This document shows positions 16,874 to 24,112 of a stretch of 34,530 nt of DNA, one piece after another. Made by a program: the position numbers and the translations under genes. Within the stretch, counting starts at the first letter, position 1. Each line of letters starts with the position of its first letter. The DNA comes from Inquilinus limosus (lineage in GTDB: Bacteria > Pseudomonadota > Alphaproteobacteria > DSM-16000 > Inquilinaceae), in contig JAEKLZ010000192.1 of the NCBI GenBank assembly GCA_019508225.1, forward strand, positions 1-34,530, in the 5' to 3' direction. Below the pieces are notes generated by a model that was not told where the DNA came from, ran no database searches, and saw nothing but the letters and a program-made list of their open reading frames with translations.

Positions 16874-16889
16874 ATTATGGATCGTTAAA
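16874..16889. promoter_or_regulatory. Putative TetR operator, site 2
   Basis: ATTATGGATCGTTAAA has the same GATC-centred dyad; its reverse complement matches site 1 at most positions. It overlaps the region just ahead of the tetR ribosome site, which would allow autorepression. Confidence 0.6.
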
Positions 16890-16902
16890 GAAAGGAATGG
16901 AG

Positions 16903-17541
16903 ATGGCGGAGCGCGGCCGACCCCGCGGTTTCGACCGGGACGTGGCCCTGCGGCGGGCGATGGAGCTGTTCTGGCGGCACGGCTATGAGGGCGTATCGAT
17001 GGCGGACCTGACCGCGGCGATGGGCATCGCGGCGCCCAGCCTGTACGCCGCCTTCGGCAGCAAGGAGGCACTGTTCCGCGAGGCGATCGCGCTGTACCGC
17101 GCCACCGACGGATCGGCCACGCGCCGGGCGCTGGATTGCCAGCGGACGGCGCGCGGGGCGATCGAGGCGATGCTGCGCGACAACGCCGACGCCTTCACCG
17201 ACCCCGCTTTGCCGAATGGCTGCTTCGTCATTCTCGGCGCCATCAACACGGCGCCGGAGCATGAGGGCGTGCGCGCCCATCTCTTGGACCTGCACAAGGA
17301 ATCCTGCGGCCTGATCCTGCGCCGGCTGGAACAGGGCGCGGCCGCAGGGGAACTGCCGGCAGGCGTGGATCTGGGCCCGGTGGCCGGCTTCTATTCGACC
17401 GTGCTGGCCGGGCTGTCGATCAAGGCGCGCGACGGCACCGGCCGTCGTGAGATGCACGCCATCATCGACCACGCCATGGCGGCCTGGAATGCGATGATCG
17501 CGGCCGCCCCTAAGCCGGCGGGCGCGGCCACCTCCGGGTGA
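16903..17541 (+). CDS. TetR-family transcriptional regulator
   Basis: A DNA-binding repressor of 212 residues. The N-terminus ERGRPRGFDRDVALRRAMELF leads into a TetR HTH with YEGVSMADLTAAMGIAAPSLYAAFGSKEALF; the C-terminal ligand domain contains the TetR_C-type NGCFVILGAI block. The ATG at 16903 has AAGGA six bases upstream; the ATG at 16897 is too close to it. It is divergent from the SDR-MFS operon with two matching palindromes between, so it probably represses both. Its last 32 bases overlap, in the opposite direction, the end of the DedA-methyltransferase fusion gene. Confidence 0.92.
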   Translation: MAERGRPRGFDRDVALRRAMELFWRHGYEGVSMADLTAAMGIAAPSLYAAFGSKEALFREAIALYRATDGSATRRALDCQRTARGAIEAMLRDNADAFTDPALPNGCFVILGAINTAPEHEGVRAHLLDLHKESCGLILRRLEQGAAAGELPAGVDLGPVAGFYSTVLAGLSIKARDGTGRREMHAIIDHAMAAWNAMIAAAPKPAGAATSG

Positions 17542-18772
17542 TCTTGTACACCGTGGCCGGCGGAACGTTCGCCACCGCCCGGCCGATCCGCACCGCCTTG
17601 AGCCCGAGCCGGTCCAGGATGGCGCGCGGGATCGGGCAGCGCGGCCCGTAGGTGAACTGATAGAAGGCCCCGTCCGGCCGCAGATGGCCGAAGGCGCCGT
17701 TGAGGATGCCGATCACCGTCTTGGGCGGCATCGACAGCACCGGCAAGCCGCTGACCACGGCGCCGGCCTTCTCGCCGTCGAACGGATCGGCGGTGCCCAG
17801 GCGGGCGGCGTTCATGCACAGGATCTGCGCCTCGGGGAAGCGCTCGCGCAGCAGCGCCGCGAAATCCGGCCCCGCCTCGACCAGCGCCAGCCGCGATTCC
17901 GGCACGCCACGGCCGATCAGCGCCCGGGTGAAGGCGCCGGTGCCGGGCCCGAGCTCGATCACCGGCCCCGTCTCCGGCCCGATCTCGGCTGTCATCGCCG
18001 CCGCCAGGGCCCGTCCCGAGGGCACCACCGCGGCCACCCGCAGCGGCGCCTTCAGCCAGGCGCGGAAGAAGGCGAAGTCGTCGGCCGCATCCTGACGGCG
18101 CGAGGGACCGGTCGCGGGCCGCGGCGACAGCGCCGGGCCCGGCGCCAGGACGGGCGCACCGGCGGGAGAGACGGCGACGGCCTGCCGTCGGCGGGAGAAA
18201 TTGCGCCACATCATCGTGCCCATAAGCTCCACAAGCACCAAAGCGACCAGCACCGTCAATGCGAGAGAGGATGCGTTCGGGTCGGGTTCGACCAGCGCCG
18301 CAGCCGCATAGCCGGTGCCGATGAACAGCCCGTTCCACAACCCGATCCCGAGGGCGGTCGCAACGAAGAACATCAAGGGGCGGGCCCGCAGCAGCCCGGC
18401 GACACCGGGCACCACCAGCCGCACGGTCGGGACCAGCTGCGCCAAAAGGGCGAACAGCGGCCCGCGGTCTCGGAACCAGGCGATGCAGCGGTCGACCCGC
18501 GCCGGCCCCATGCCGAAGAAGCCGGCGGTCCGGCGCAGCAGTGCCCCGGCCCGCGCCTCGCCCAGCCCCCAGCCCAGCCCGTAGAACAGGGCGCAGCCGG
18601 CAACGCCGCCGATCACCGTCATCGTCAGGGCCAGCGGCAGCGACCAATAGCCCTCGCCCACCGCCACCCCGACCGCCACCAGCAGGCCGTAGGAGGGCAG
18701 GATAGGCAGCAGTCGCTCGACCAGCATCAGGCTGAACAGGCCGGCAACGCTGCAGGCGGCGATCCAGGGCAT
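17510..18772 (-). CDS. Fusion: DedA-family membrane protein + PmtA-like phospholipid N-methyltransferase
   Basis: One 420-residue chain holds two normally separate proteins. Residues 1-195 are a DedA (SNARE-associated, VTT) membrane domain: VERLLPILPSYG with Glu19, Pro23 and Pro26, and FALLAQLVPTVRLVVPGVAGLL around 107-128, the re-entrant motif with the conserved Arg and Pro. Residues about 196-230 are a basic then Pro/Ala-rich linker. Residues 231-420 match PmtA-type methyltransferases: FFRAWLKAPLRVAAVVPSG, SAM-binding motif VIELGPGTGAF at 271-281, AVVSGLPVLSMPP and FYQFTYGPRCPIPR. PmtA converts phosphatidylethanolamine towards phosphatidylcholine at the membrane; DedA proteins are linked to lipid translocation. 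The frame is continuous, with no stop or shift at the junction. The ATG at 18772 has GGGAG; an ATG at 18814 would add 14 residues. Confidence 0.88.
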   Translation of the reverse strand: MPWIAACSVAGLFSLMLVERLLPILPSYGLLVAVGVAVGEGYWSLPLALTMTVIGGVAGCALFYGLGWGLGEARAGALLRRTAGFFGMGPARVDRCIAWFRDRGPLFALLAQLVPTVRLVVPGVAGLLRARPLMFFVATALGIGLWNGLFIGTGYAAAALVEPDPNASSLALTVLVALVLVELMGTMMWRNFSRRRQAVAVSPAGAPVLAPGPALSPRPATGPSRRQDAADDFAFFRAWLKAPLRVAAVVPSGRALAAAMTAEIGPETGPVIELGPGTGAFTRALIGRGVPESRLALVEAGPDFAALLRERFPEAQILCMNAARLGTADPFDGEKAGAVVSGLPVLSMPPKTVIGILNGAFGHLRPDGAFYQFTYGPRCPIPRAILDRLGLKAVRIGRAVANVPPATVYKITRRWPRPPA

Positions 18773-19018
18773 AAGGGCTCCCAGCGGGTCCAAGGCCGAC
18801 TCCCCTGTTATCATAGTAGGAACCAGAAGGTCAGGGGAACGCGATACCGGTGCGTTCCGCTCATATGAGGGCGGTGCTCGGCGGCGGGCCGCGGCAGCGG
18901 CGTTGAGTCGCGGCGGACGGCCGCTGCCCGGCGACATGGCACTGTCCCGCCTCCCGCTCGCTCCCGGAAGGTATGAGCCCTCGATTTGCGACACCATCCG
19001 GAATAATCTGCAGGGGCC

Positions 19019-20020
19019 ATGAAGAAACCCTTCACAATCGGGCGCGATCAGCTGGATGGCGTGATCGCCCTGCTGCGCGTCGCCGAGCGCCGCAGCTTCC
19101 GGGCGGCGGCGGAGGAGCTGGGAGTGTCACCGTCGGCGATCAGCCAGACCATCCGCGGGCTGGAGGCGCGGTTGGGCGTGGCGCTGTTGACCCGCACCAC
19201 CCGCAAGGTCGGGCTGACCGAGGCCGGCCAGCGCTTCATCGACCGCGCCCGGCCGGCGGTGGCCGAGGTCCTGGCCGCCTTCGACGCGGCGCGGAGCCTG
19301 GGCGAGGAGGTGACCGGGCTGCTGCGGCTGAACATGCCGCGATCGCTGGTGCCCTTCCTGGCCGAGCCGATCCTGGGCGCGTTCGGTGCCGCCCATCCGG
19401 CGCTGCAGATCGAGATCTTCGCCGAGGACGGCCTGTCCAACATCGTCGCAGAGGGCTTCGACGCCGGCATCCGCCTGGGCGAGCTGCTGGAGGCCGACAT
19501 GGTGGCGGTGCGGCTGACCCCGCCCTTCAAATTCGCGGTGGTCGGCGCCCCGGCCTATTTCGCCCGGCACGGCAAGCCGCAGCGGCCGGAGGACCTGCAC
19601 CGCCACGCCTGCATCGGCACCAGGAGCACGCCGCAGGGGCCGATCTACCGCTGGGAGTTCGTCGACGGCAACCGCGCCTTCGATATCGCGGTGGCCGGGC
19701 CGGTGATCGTCAACAGCGGCGGGCTGAACCTGATGGCGGCCGGGATGGGCCTCGGCCTGGCCTACACCGCGGTGCCGGCGGTGCGGGACCAGATCGCCGC
19801 CGGGGTGCTGGAGCCGGTGCTGGAGGAATTCTGCCCCGGCACCCCCGGCCTGTTCCTGTACTATCCCAGCCGGGCCCAGGCCCTGCCCAAGCTGCGCGCC
19901 TTCGTCCAGTTCGTGCACGACACGCTGCGGCCGGGCACGACGGCCTATATCGGGGCGCCGGGCGAGCCGCCGAAAAAATCCGCCCGGCCTGTCGGCTTTC
20001 GGCTTCCCGGACCGTCCTAG
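19019..20020 (+). CDS. LysR-family transcriptional regulator
   Basis: A 333-residue LysR-type regulator. The HTH (residues about 9-68) reads SFRAAAEELGVSPSAISQT with IRGLEARLGVALLTRTTRKV after it. The substrate-binding domain follows (residues about 95-300; LLRLNMPRSLVPFLAEPIL, GFDAGIRLGELLEADMVAV) and is of the group often acting on neighbouring redox or detoxification genes. It ends in a short basic tail. DUF1428 follows 32 bp downstream and the DedA fusion lies divergently 246 bp upstream; either could be its target. The effector is unknown. Confidence 0.93.
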   Translation: MKKPFTIGRDQLDGVIALLRVAERRSFRAAAEELGVSPSAISQTIRGLEARLGVALLTRTTRKVGLTEAGQRFIDRARPAVAEVLAAFDAARSLGEEVTGLLRLNMPRSLVPFLAEPILGAFGAAHPALQIEIFAEDGLSNIVAEGFDAGIRLGELLEADMVAVRLTPPFKFAVVGAPAYFARHGKPQRPEDLHRHACIGTRSTPQGPIYRWEFVDGNRAFDIAVAGPVIVNSGGLNLMAAGMGLGLAYTAVPAVRDQIAAGVLEPVLEEFCPGTPGLFLYYPSRAQALPKLRAFVQFVHDTLRPGTTAYIGAPGEPPKKSARPVGFRLPGPS

Positions 20021-20052
20021 GGACGATCGCAACCGAACCGAGGAGATTCGGC

Positions 20053-20406
20053 ATGTCCTATGCAGACGGATTCGTGCTGGCGGTGCCGAAGGCCAGGTTG
20101 GAGGAGTACAAGGCGATGGCACGGCTGGGCGGCACGGTGTGGAAGGACCACGGCGCGCTGGCCTATGTCGAATGCACCGGCGACGACGTGCCCTATGGCG
20201 AGCTGACCTCCTTCCCACGCGCTGTGCAGGCGAAGGAGGACGAGGTCGTGATCTTCTCCTGGATCGTCTACGAATCCCGCGCCGCGCGCGACGAGATCGT
20301 GAAGAAGGTGATGGCCGACCCGCGCCTCACGATGCCCCCGACGGGCATGCCCTTCGACGGCAAGCGCATGATCTATGGCGGCTTCGAGGTGTTCGTGGAG
20401 CTGTAG
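20053..20406 (+). CDS. DUF1428 family protein (YbaA-like)
   Basis: A 117-residue protein of the DUF1428/YbaA family, which has a ferredoxin-like dimeric alpha/beta barrel fold and no assigned function. The family start MSYADGFVLAVPKARLEEYK, the central block ALAYVECTGDD and the ending FDGKRMIYGGFEVFVEL are all present, so it is full length. GAGGAG lies at a good distance before the ATG. It probably shares a transcript with the LysR gene. Its last 80 bases are overlapped on the other strand by the GFA-family gene. Confidence 0.93.
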   Translation: MSYADGFVLAVPKARLEEYKAMARLGGTVWKDHGALAYVECTGDDVPYGELTSFPRAVQAKEDEVVIFSWIVYESRAARDEIVKKVMADPRLTMPPTGMPFDGKRMIYGGFEVFVEL

Positions 20407-20698
20407 CGGTCAGCTCGTTCGGATGGAACAGGCGCGAGCCGCAGACCGGGCAGAAGCTGCGGCCGCGATAGGTCCGGACCTCGCCGGTCACGGTGAAGGC
20501 CTCGCCCGGCCAATCGGCATAGCCCATGGCCACCACCCCGGTGGCCTTGCGGCATTCGGTGCAATGGCAGATGCCCACCACCAGCGGCTCGCCGCGCAGG
20601 GTGAAGCGCACCGCGCCGCAGCTGCAGCCGCCCTGGCGCAGGCGCGTGCCGTCGGCATCGACCCGCGGCTCCGGCCGCAGCACGGGATAGTCGCTCAT
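20327..20698 (-). CDS. GFA (CENP-V/GFA, DUF636) family zinc protein, C-terminally truncated
   Basis: The 123-residue frame begins with a strong GGAGG ribosome site. It has the family zinc cysteines: Cys25 and Cys27 (GGCSCGAV), Cys44, Cys46 and Cys49 (GICHCTECR), Cys83 and Cys86 (FCPVCGSRLFH). Homology stops at about residue 95, just beyond the DUF1428 stop codon. The remaining 28 residues are only the antisense of DUF1428 and are rich in Arg, Ser and Cys. Normal family members continue for about 40 more residues (a GSLDDP...HIW...W block), which is absent. The fold may survive because all metal ligands are present, but it may equally be a remnant. Family members were named for glutathione-formaldehyde adduct formation, a function not generally proven. 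Confidence 0.75.
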   Translation of the reverse strand: MSDYPVLRPEPRVDADGTRLRQGGCSCGAVRFTLRGEPLVVGICHCTECRKATGVVAMGYADWPGEAFTVTGEVRTYRGRSFCPVCGSRLFHPNELTATAPRTPRSRHRSCACRRRACPSGAS

Positions 20699-20766
20699 CC
20701 GGTCCTCCTTCCGTTGCCTCGAAGGAACAACGCCGGGCCGGGACATCCGTCGCCGAGAGAGACCCG

Positions 20767-21372
20767 TCAGCCAGCCGGCGCCCGGTCCTGCAGCAGGCCG
20801 GACAGCAGCGTCTCGAAGGCCTTCACCGCATGGCGCGCGGCGGCATCCGGGTCGGGGGCGTTGGCGATCCACTGGGCGGCGTGCAGCATCGCCCCGTTGA
20901 TCAGCCGCGCCGTCGCCCCCGGATCGACCGGCCGGATCGTGCCGTCCGCCACCAGCCGGCGCAGGGCCCCGGTCATCGAGGCGATGCATTCGGATTGGCC
21001 GTCCCAGGTCGACGGGTCGCCCAGGACGGACGGGCCGTCGCGCAGCACGATGCGCCGGATCTCCGGCTCCACCGCCATGTCGAGATAGGCGGTGCATTCC
21101 GCGACGAAGGCCTGCCAGGGGTCGGCGGCGCGGCGCGAGACCTGCTGCAGCCGCGCGTTCATCTCGGCGTCGATCTCGGCGATCACCGCCCGCAGCAGGC
21201 CCTTCTTGTCGCCGAAATGATGGTAGAGGGCGCCGCGGGTCAGCCCGGCCCCGGCGGTGAAATCGTCCATCGACGCCGCGGCATAACCCTCGGTGCCGAA
21301 GGCATGCCGGGCCGCCGCCAGCAGCTTGGCGCGGGTCTCGGCGATCATCTCACTGCGGGGTCGGTGGGCCAT
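20767..21372 (-). CDS. TetR-family transcriptional regulator
   Basis: A 201-residue TetR repressor. The HTH is in residues about 10-60: AFGTEGYAAASMDDFTAGAG then LTRGALYHHFGDKKGLLRAV, a textbook recognition helix. The C-terminal domain (VEPEIRRIVLRDGPSVLGDP) matches a TetR_C group common next to MFS efflux genes. It is divergent from an MFS transporter, with two palindromic operators between them; it probably represses both genes and is released by the transported compound. Confidence 0.94.
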   Translation of the reverse strand: MAHRPRSEMIAETRAKLLAAARHAFGTEGYAAASMDDFTAGAGLTRGALYHHFGDKKGLLRAVIAEIDAEMNARLQQVSRRAADPWQAFVAECTAYLDMAVEPEIRRIVLRDGPSVLGDPSTWDGQSECIASMTGALRRLVADGTIRPVDPGATARLINGAMLHAAQWIANAPDPDAAARHAVKAFETLLSGLLQDRAPAG

Positions 21373-21385
21373 GCCCTTCCTTTCA

Positions 21386-21400
21386 TATACGCGACGTATG
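21386..21400. promoter_or_regulatory. Putative TetR operator, site 1 (ATACG-N4-CGTAT type)
   Basis: TATACG-CGA-CGTATG, an inverted repeat with a three-base centre, lies just upstream of the tetR start. It matches site 2 at 21439-21453 in half-site sequence. Placement 14 bases before the tetR start codon suits autorepression. Confidence 0.7.
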
Positions 21401-21438
21401 TCAATTGACTTACGCCGCGCATGCCATTATCTGCTTCA

Positions 21439-21453
21439 CATACGACACGTATG
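21439..21453. promoter_or_regulatory. Putative TetR operator, site 2 (CATACG-N3-CGTATG)
   Basis: CATACG-ACA-CGTATG is a perfect six-base inverted repeat, 53 bp centre-to-centre from site 1 and 46 bp before the MFS start. The spacing, about five helical turns, would put the two sites on the same face of the DNA. Confidence 0.7.
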
Positions 21454-21499
21454 CAAGTGATCGTGTGCTAAGTGATATCGGCCGCAACGGAGGCCCGCC

Positions 21500-22699
21500 A
21501 TGCCCAACCCCTATGCCGAGATCTTCCAGGTCCCCGGCGCCAAGGCGTTCTCGGCCGCCGGCTTCGTCGCCCGGCTGCCGCAGGCGATGATCACGTTGGG
21601 CATCGTCACCATGCTGTCGCAGACCCGCGGCGAGTACTGGCTGGCCGGCGCCGTGTCCGCCACCTTCGCCCTGGCCAACGCCCTGATCGCGCCACGGGTC
21701 TCGCGGCTGGTCGACCGCCATGGCCAAGCCCGCGTGCTGCTGCCCGCCAGCGCCGTCAGCGTCGCCGCGCTGGCCGGGCTGATGCTGGCCGCCCGTGCCG
21801 GCGCGCCGGACTGGACCCTGTTCCTGTTCGCCATGGTGGCCGGCGCGATGCCGGCCATATCGGCGATGGTGCGGGCGCGCTGGACCGAGCTGTACCGCGA
21901 CACACCGAAGCTGCACACCGCCTTCGCCTTCGAATCGGTGGTCGACGAGATGATCTACATGACCGGGCCGGTGCTCGCGATCGGCCTCAGCGTCGCTGTC
22001 TTTCCGGAGGCGGGGCCGCTGGCCGCCGCCGTGCTGCTGGCCGCCGGCACGCTGCTGTTCGCGGCGCAGCGGTCGACCGAGCCGCCGGTGCATGCGGCCG
22101 AGGCCGGCGGGGGCGCCGCCGTCATCCGCCTGGGGTCGCTGCGCGTCATCGTGCTGACCCTGGTGGCGATCGGCGCGATCTTCGGCACCGCCGAGGTCAC
22201 CGCCATCGCCTTCGCCGAGGCCCAGGGCCAAAAAGCCGCGGCCAGCCTGGTCCTGGCCAGCTATGCCGCCGGGTCGCTGATCGCCGGCCTGGTCTTCGGC
22301 ACGCTGAAGCCAAGGATGCCGCTGGCCGGGCAGTTCGTGCTGGCCATCGGCCTGGCGATGCTGACGACGCTGCCGCTGCTGATCGTCGGCAGCATCCCGA
22401 TCCTGGCCGTGGTCCTGTTCCTGGCCGGCGCCGCCGTGTCGCCCACCATCATTATCTCGATGGGGCTGATCGAGCGGCTGGTGCCGCCGTCGCAGCTGAC
22501 CGAGGGCATCACCTGGGCAATGACCGGCATCGGCATCGGCGTGGCCTTCGGGTCCTCGGCTTCGGGCTGGGTGATCGACACCTTCGGCGCCCATAACGGC
22601 TTCTGGGTGTCGGTGGCCTCGGGCGCGCTGGCATTGGCCATCGCCCTGCTGGGCCAGCACCGGCTGCTGGTGCGGACGCCGGTGCCGGCGGCGGCCTGA
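21500..22699 (+). CDS. MFS transporter (12 helices)
   Basis: A 399-residue major facilitator, probably an efflux pump, with about 12 hydrophobic segments. Helices 1-2 span residues about 20-65 (MITLGIVTMLSQTRGEYWLAG), and PRVSRLVDRHGQARVLLPA is the motif A-like loop. The central loop near residue 195 (QRSTEPPVHAAEAGGG) separates the two six-helix halves. ACGGAGG precedes the ATG. Divergence from tetR with shared operators implies induction by its substrate. The substrate is unknown. Confidence 0.93.
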   Translation: MPNPYAEIFQVPGAKAFSAAGFVARLPQAMITLGIVTMLSQTRGEYWLAGAVSATFALANALIAPRVSRLVDRHGQARVLLPASAVSVAALAGLMLAARAGAPDWTLFLFAMVAGAMPAISAMVRARWTELYRDTPKLHTAFAFESVVDEMIYMTGPVLAIGLSVAVFPEAGPLAAAVLLAAGTLLFAAQRSTEPPVHAAEAGGGAAVIRLGSLRVIVLTLVAIGAIFGTAEVTAIAFAEAQGQKAAASLVLASYAAGSLIAGLVFGTLKPRMPLAGQFVLAIGLAMLTTLPLLIVGSIPILAVVLFLAGAAVSPTIIISMGLIERLVPPSQLTEGITWAMTGIGIGVAFGSSASGWVIDTFGAHNGFWVSVASGALALAIALLGQHRLLVRTPVPAAA

Positions 22700-22796
22700 C
22701 GCGGCCCCAGCAGCGGCAGGGCGGCGGTGCCGCGATTGCGCCGCGGGGCCAGTCCCTGCACACTCGGCGGATCCGGTCGGCCGCGAGGACCCGCCC

Positions 22797-23603
22797 ATGC
22801 GATCCACCATCGCCATCCCGGTCACGGTGCATCCGACGCCGGAGCTGCTGGGCCGTACCGTCGCCCAGCGCATCCTGGGCGGGATCGAGCGCGCGGCGGA
22901 GGAGAACCGGCCCTATCTGCTGGGCTGCCCGGCCGGCCGCTCGGCCGTGCCGGTCTATGCCGCGCTCGGGGCGCTGGCCGGAATGACCCGGTTCGACCTG
23001 TCCCGGCTGGTCCTGGTGATGATGGACGAGTACCTGGTCGAGGGACAGGACGGGCTGGTTCTGTGCGACCGGCGGGCGCATTATAGCTGCCGCCGCTTCG
23101 CCGAGCAGGAGATCCGGGCGGTCCTGAACGCGAAGCTGCCGGCGCCGCGGCAGTTGCCGGCCACGGGCGTGTGGTGCCCCGCCCCGGCCGAGCCCGCGGC
23201 CTATGACCGGCGTATCCGCGATGCCGGCGGCATCGACCTGTTCCTGCTGGCCAGCGGCGCCAGCGACGGCCATGTCGCCTTCAACCCGCCGGGCAGCCCG
23301 GCCGAGGCCGGGACCGGCATCGTCGCCCTGGCGGAGGAGACGCGGCGCGACAACATGGCGACCTTCCCGGGCTTCGCCGCCATCGCCGAGGTGCCGCGCC
23401 GCGGCGTGTCCGTCGGCCTCGGCACCATCGCCGGCCTGTCGCGGGCGGCGCTGATGATCCTGCACGGCGCCCACAAGCGCCAGGCGGCGCGGCGCCTGCT
23501 GGAGAGCCGGGATTTCGAGCCGGCCTGGCCGGCCACCATCCTGCATCGCTGCCGCCACCCGGAGATCCATCTCGACGACGCTGCCGCGCGGGAGGCGACG
23601 TGA
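22797..23603 (+). CDS. NagB/6-phosphogluconolactonase superfamily sugar-phosphate isomerase-like protein, atypical
   Basis: A 268-residue relative of glucosamine-6-phosphate deaminase (NagB). MMDEYLV carries the base Asp77; ASDGHVAFNPPGSP carries Asp157 and His159; TRRDN gives Arg183 and GAHKRQA gives Lys227, matching NagB D72, D141, H143, R172 and K208. The third triad residue, NagB Glu148 (FNEP), is replaced by Pro164 (FNPP). The phosphate loop is also diverged (CPAGRSAVP instead of the TGxTP form). Ring opening should be altered, so the substrate or reaction may differ. Deaminase, lactonase and other isomerase activities all remain possible. It overlaps the next gene by four bases (GTGA), indicating coupled translation. 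MFS lies upstream by 97 bp. Confidence 0.8.
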   Translation: MRSTIAIPVTVHPTPELLGRTVAQRILGGIERAAEENRPYLLGCPAGRSAVPVYAALGALAGMTRFDLSRLVLVMMDEYLVEGQDGLVLCDRRAHYSCRRFAEQEIRAVLNAKLPAPRQLPATGVWCPAPAEPAAYDRRIRDAGGIDLFLLASGASDGHVAFNPPGSPAEAGTGIVALAEETRRDNMATFPGFAAIAEVPRRGVSVGLGTIAGLSRAALMILHGAHKRQAARRLLESRDFEPAWPATILHRCRHPEIHLDDAAAREAT

Positions 23604-23633
23604 CCGCCGCCGGGCGCGCGGGAGGCGACGTGA
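23585..23633. repeat. Tandem duplication of a ribosome site and GTG start
   Basis: The 19 bases CGCGCGGGAGGCGACGTGA occur at 23585-23603 and again at 23615-23633, a period of 30 bases. Each copy contains GGGAGG and a GTG, and the two GTGs (23600 and 23630) are in the same frame of the downstream gene. The first copy also contains the stop codon of the NagB-like gene. Confidence 0.9.
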
Positions 23634-24112
23634 TCGTGGTGGAGGAGCTGGCCCTGTTGCGCGATCGGATCCGGGAGAGCCGCGCGGTGGCCTGCGGCAT
23701 GGTGCATGAATCGGTGCCGCGCGATGCCGCCGGGCAGCCGCTGGCCCATGCGGTCGAGCCGGATTCCTATGCCCGCCCGGCGCTGTGCCCGGCCGGGCGG
23801 CGCGACACCCAGCTGGCCTGCAGCCACAGCACCGCCCGGCTGCCGCTGCGCCGCGCGATCGAGGCGTTGCACGCGCCGGATGAGTTGCTGGCGGAATGGA
23901 TGCGCCTGGACACGGCGCTGGGCACGCTGGATCACCGCCGCTACGCGGCCGAGACCCGGCTGGCCGACGCGGTCCGGGAGGGGTCGGGTCCGATGGCGGA
24001 AGAGGAGCGGTCGATCGCGGCTCTGGTCCGGGAGCATCGCGACCTCGCCCGGGGGCTCGACGCGCTGCGGGACCGGATCCTGGCCGCGATCGACCGCGTC
24101 CTGGTCAGTTGA
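23600..24112 (+). CDS. Hypothetical protein, coupled to the NagB-like gene
   Basis: I do not recognise this 170-residue protein. The first start, GTG at 23600, overlaps the NagB-like stop by four bases; a duplicated second GTG at 23630, also behind GGGAGG, would give 160 residues. There is no signal peptide or membrane helix. It is helical and charged: EELALLRDRIRESRAVAC near the start, a middle block with three Cys, and a long helix at the end (EEERSIAALVREHRDLARGLD). The coupling suggests the two proteins act together or form a complex, which is inference. Its last eight bases overlap the convergent gene at 24105. Confidence 0.7.
   Translation: MTAAGRAGGDVIVVEELALLRDRIRESRAVACGMVHESVPRDAAGQPLAHAVEPDSYARPALCPAGRRDTQLACSHSTARLPLRRAIEALHAPDELLAEWMRLDTALGTLDHRRYAAETRLADAVREGSGPMAEEERSIAALVREHRDLARGLDALRDRILAAIDRVLVS

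Noticed and set aside
22700-22796. A terminator after the MFS gene (GGCCCC...GGGGCC)
   Set aside because: The arms pair only imperfectly and there is no U-tract; chance pairing is likely at this GC content.
22797-23603. A plain 6-phosphogluconolactonase to complement zwf
   Set aside because: The active-site context MDEY and DGHVAFN follow NagB; lactonases have a different DGHTASLF-type motif, and the gene is far from zwf.
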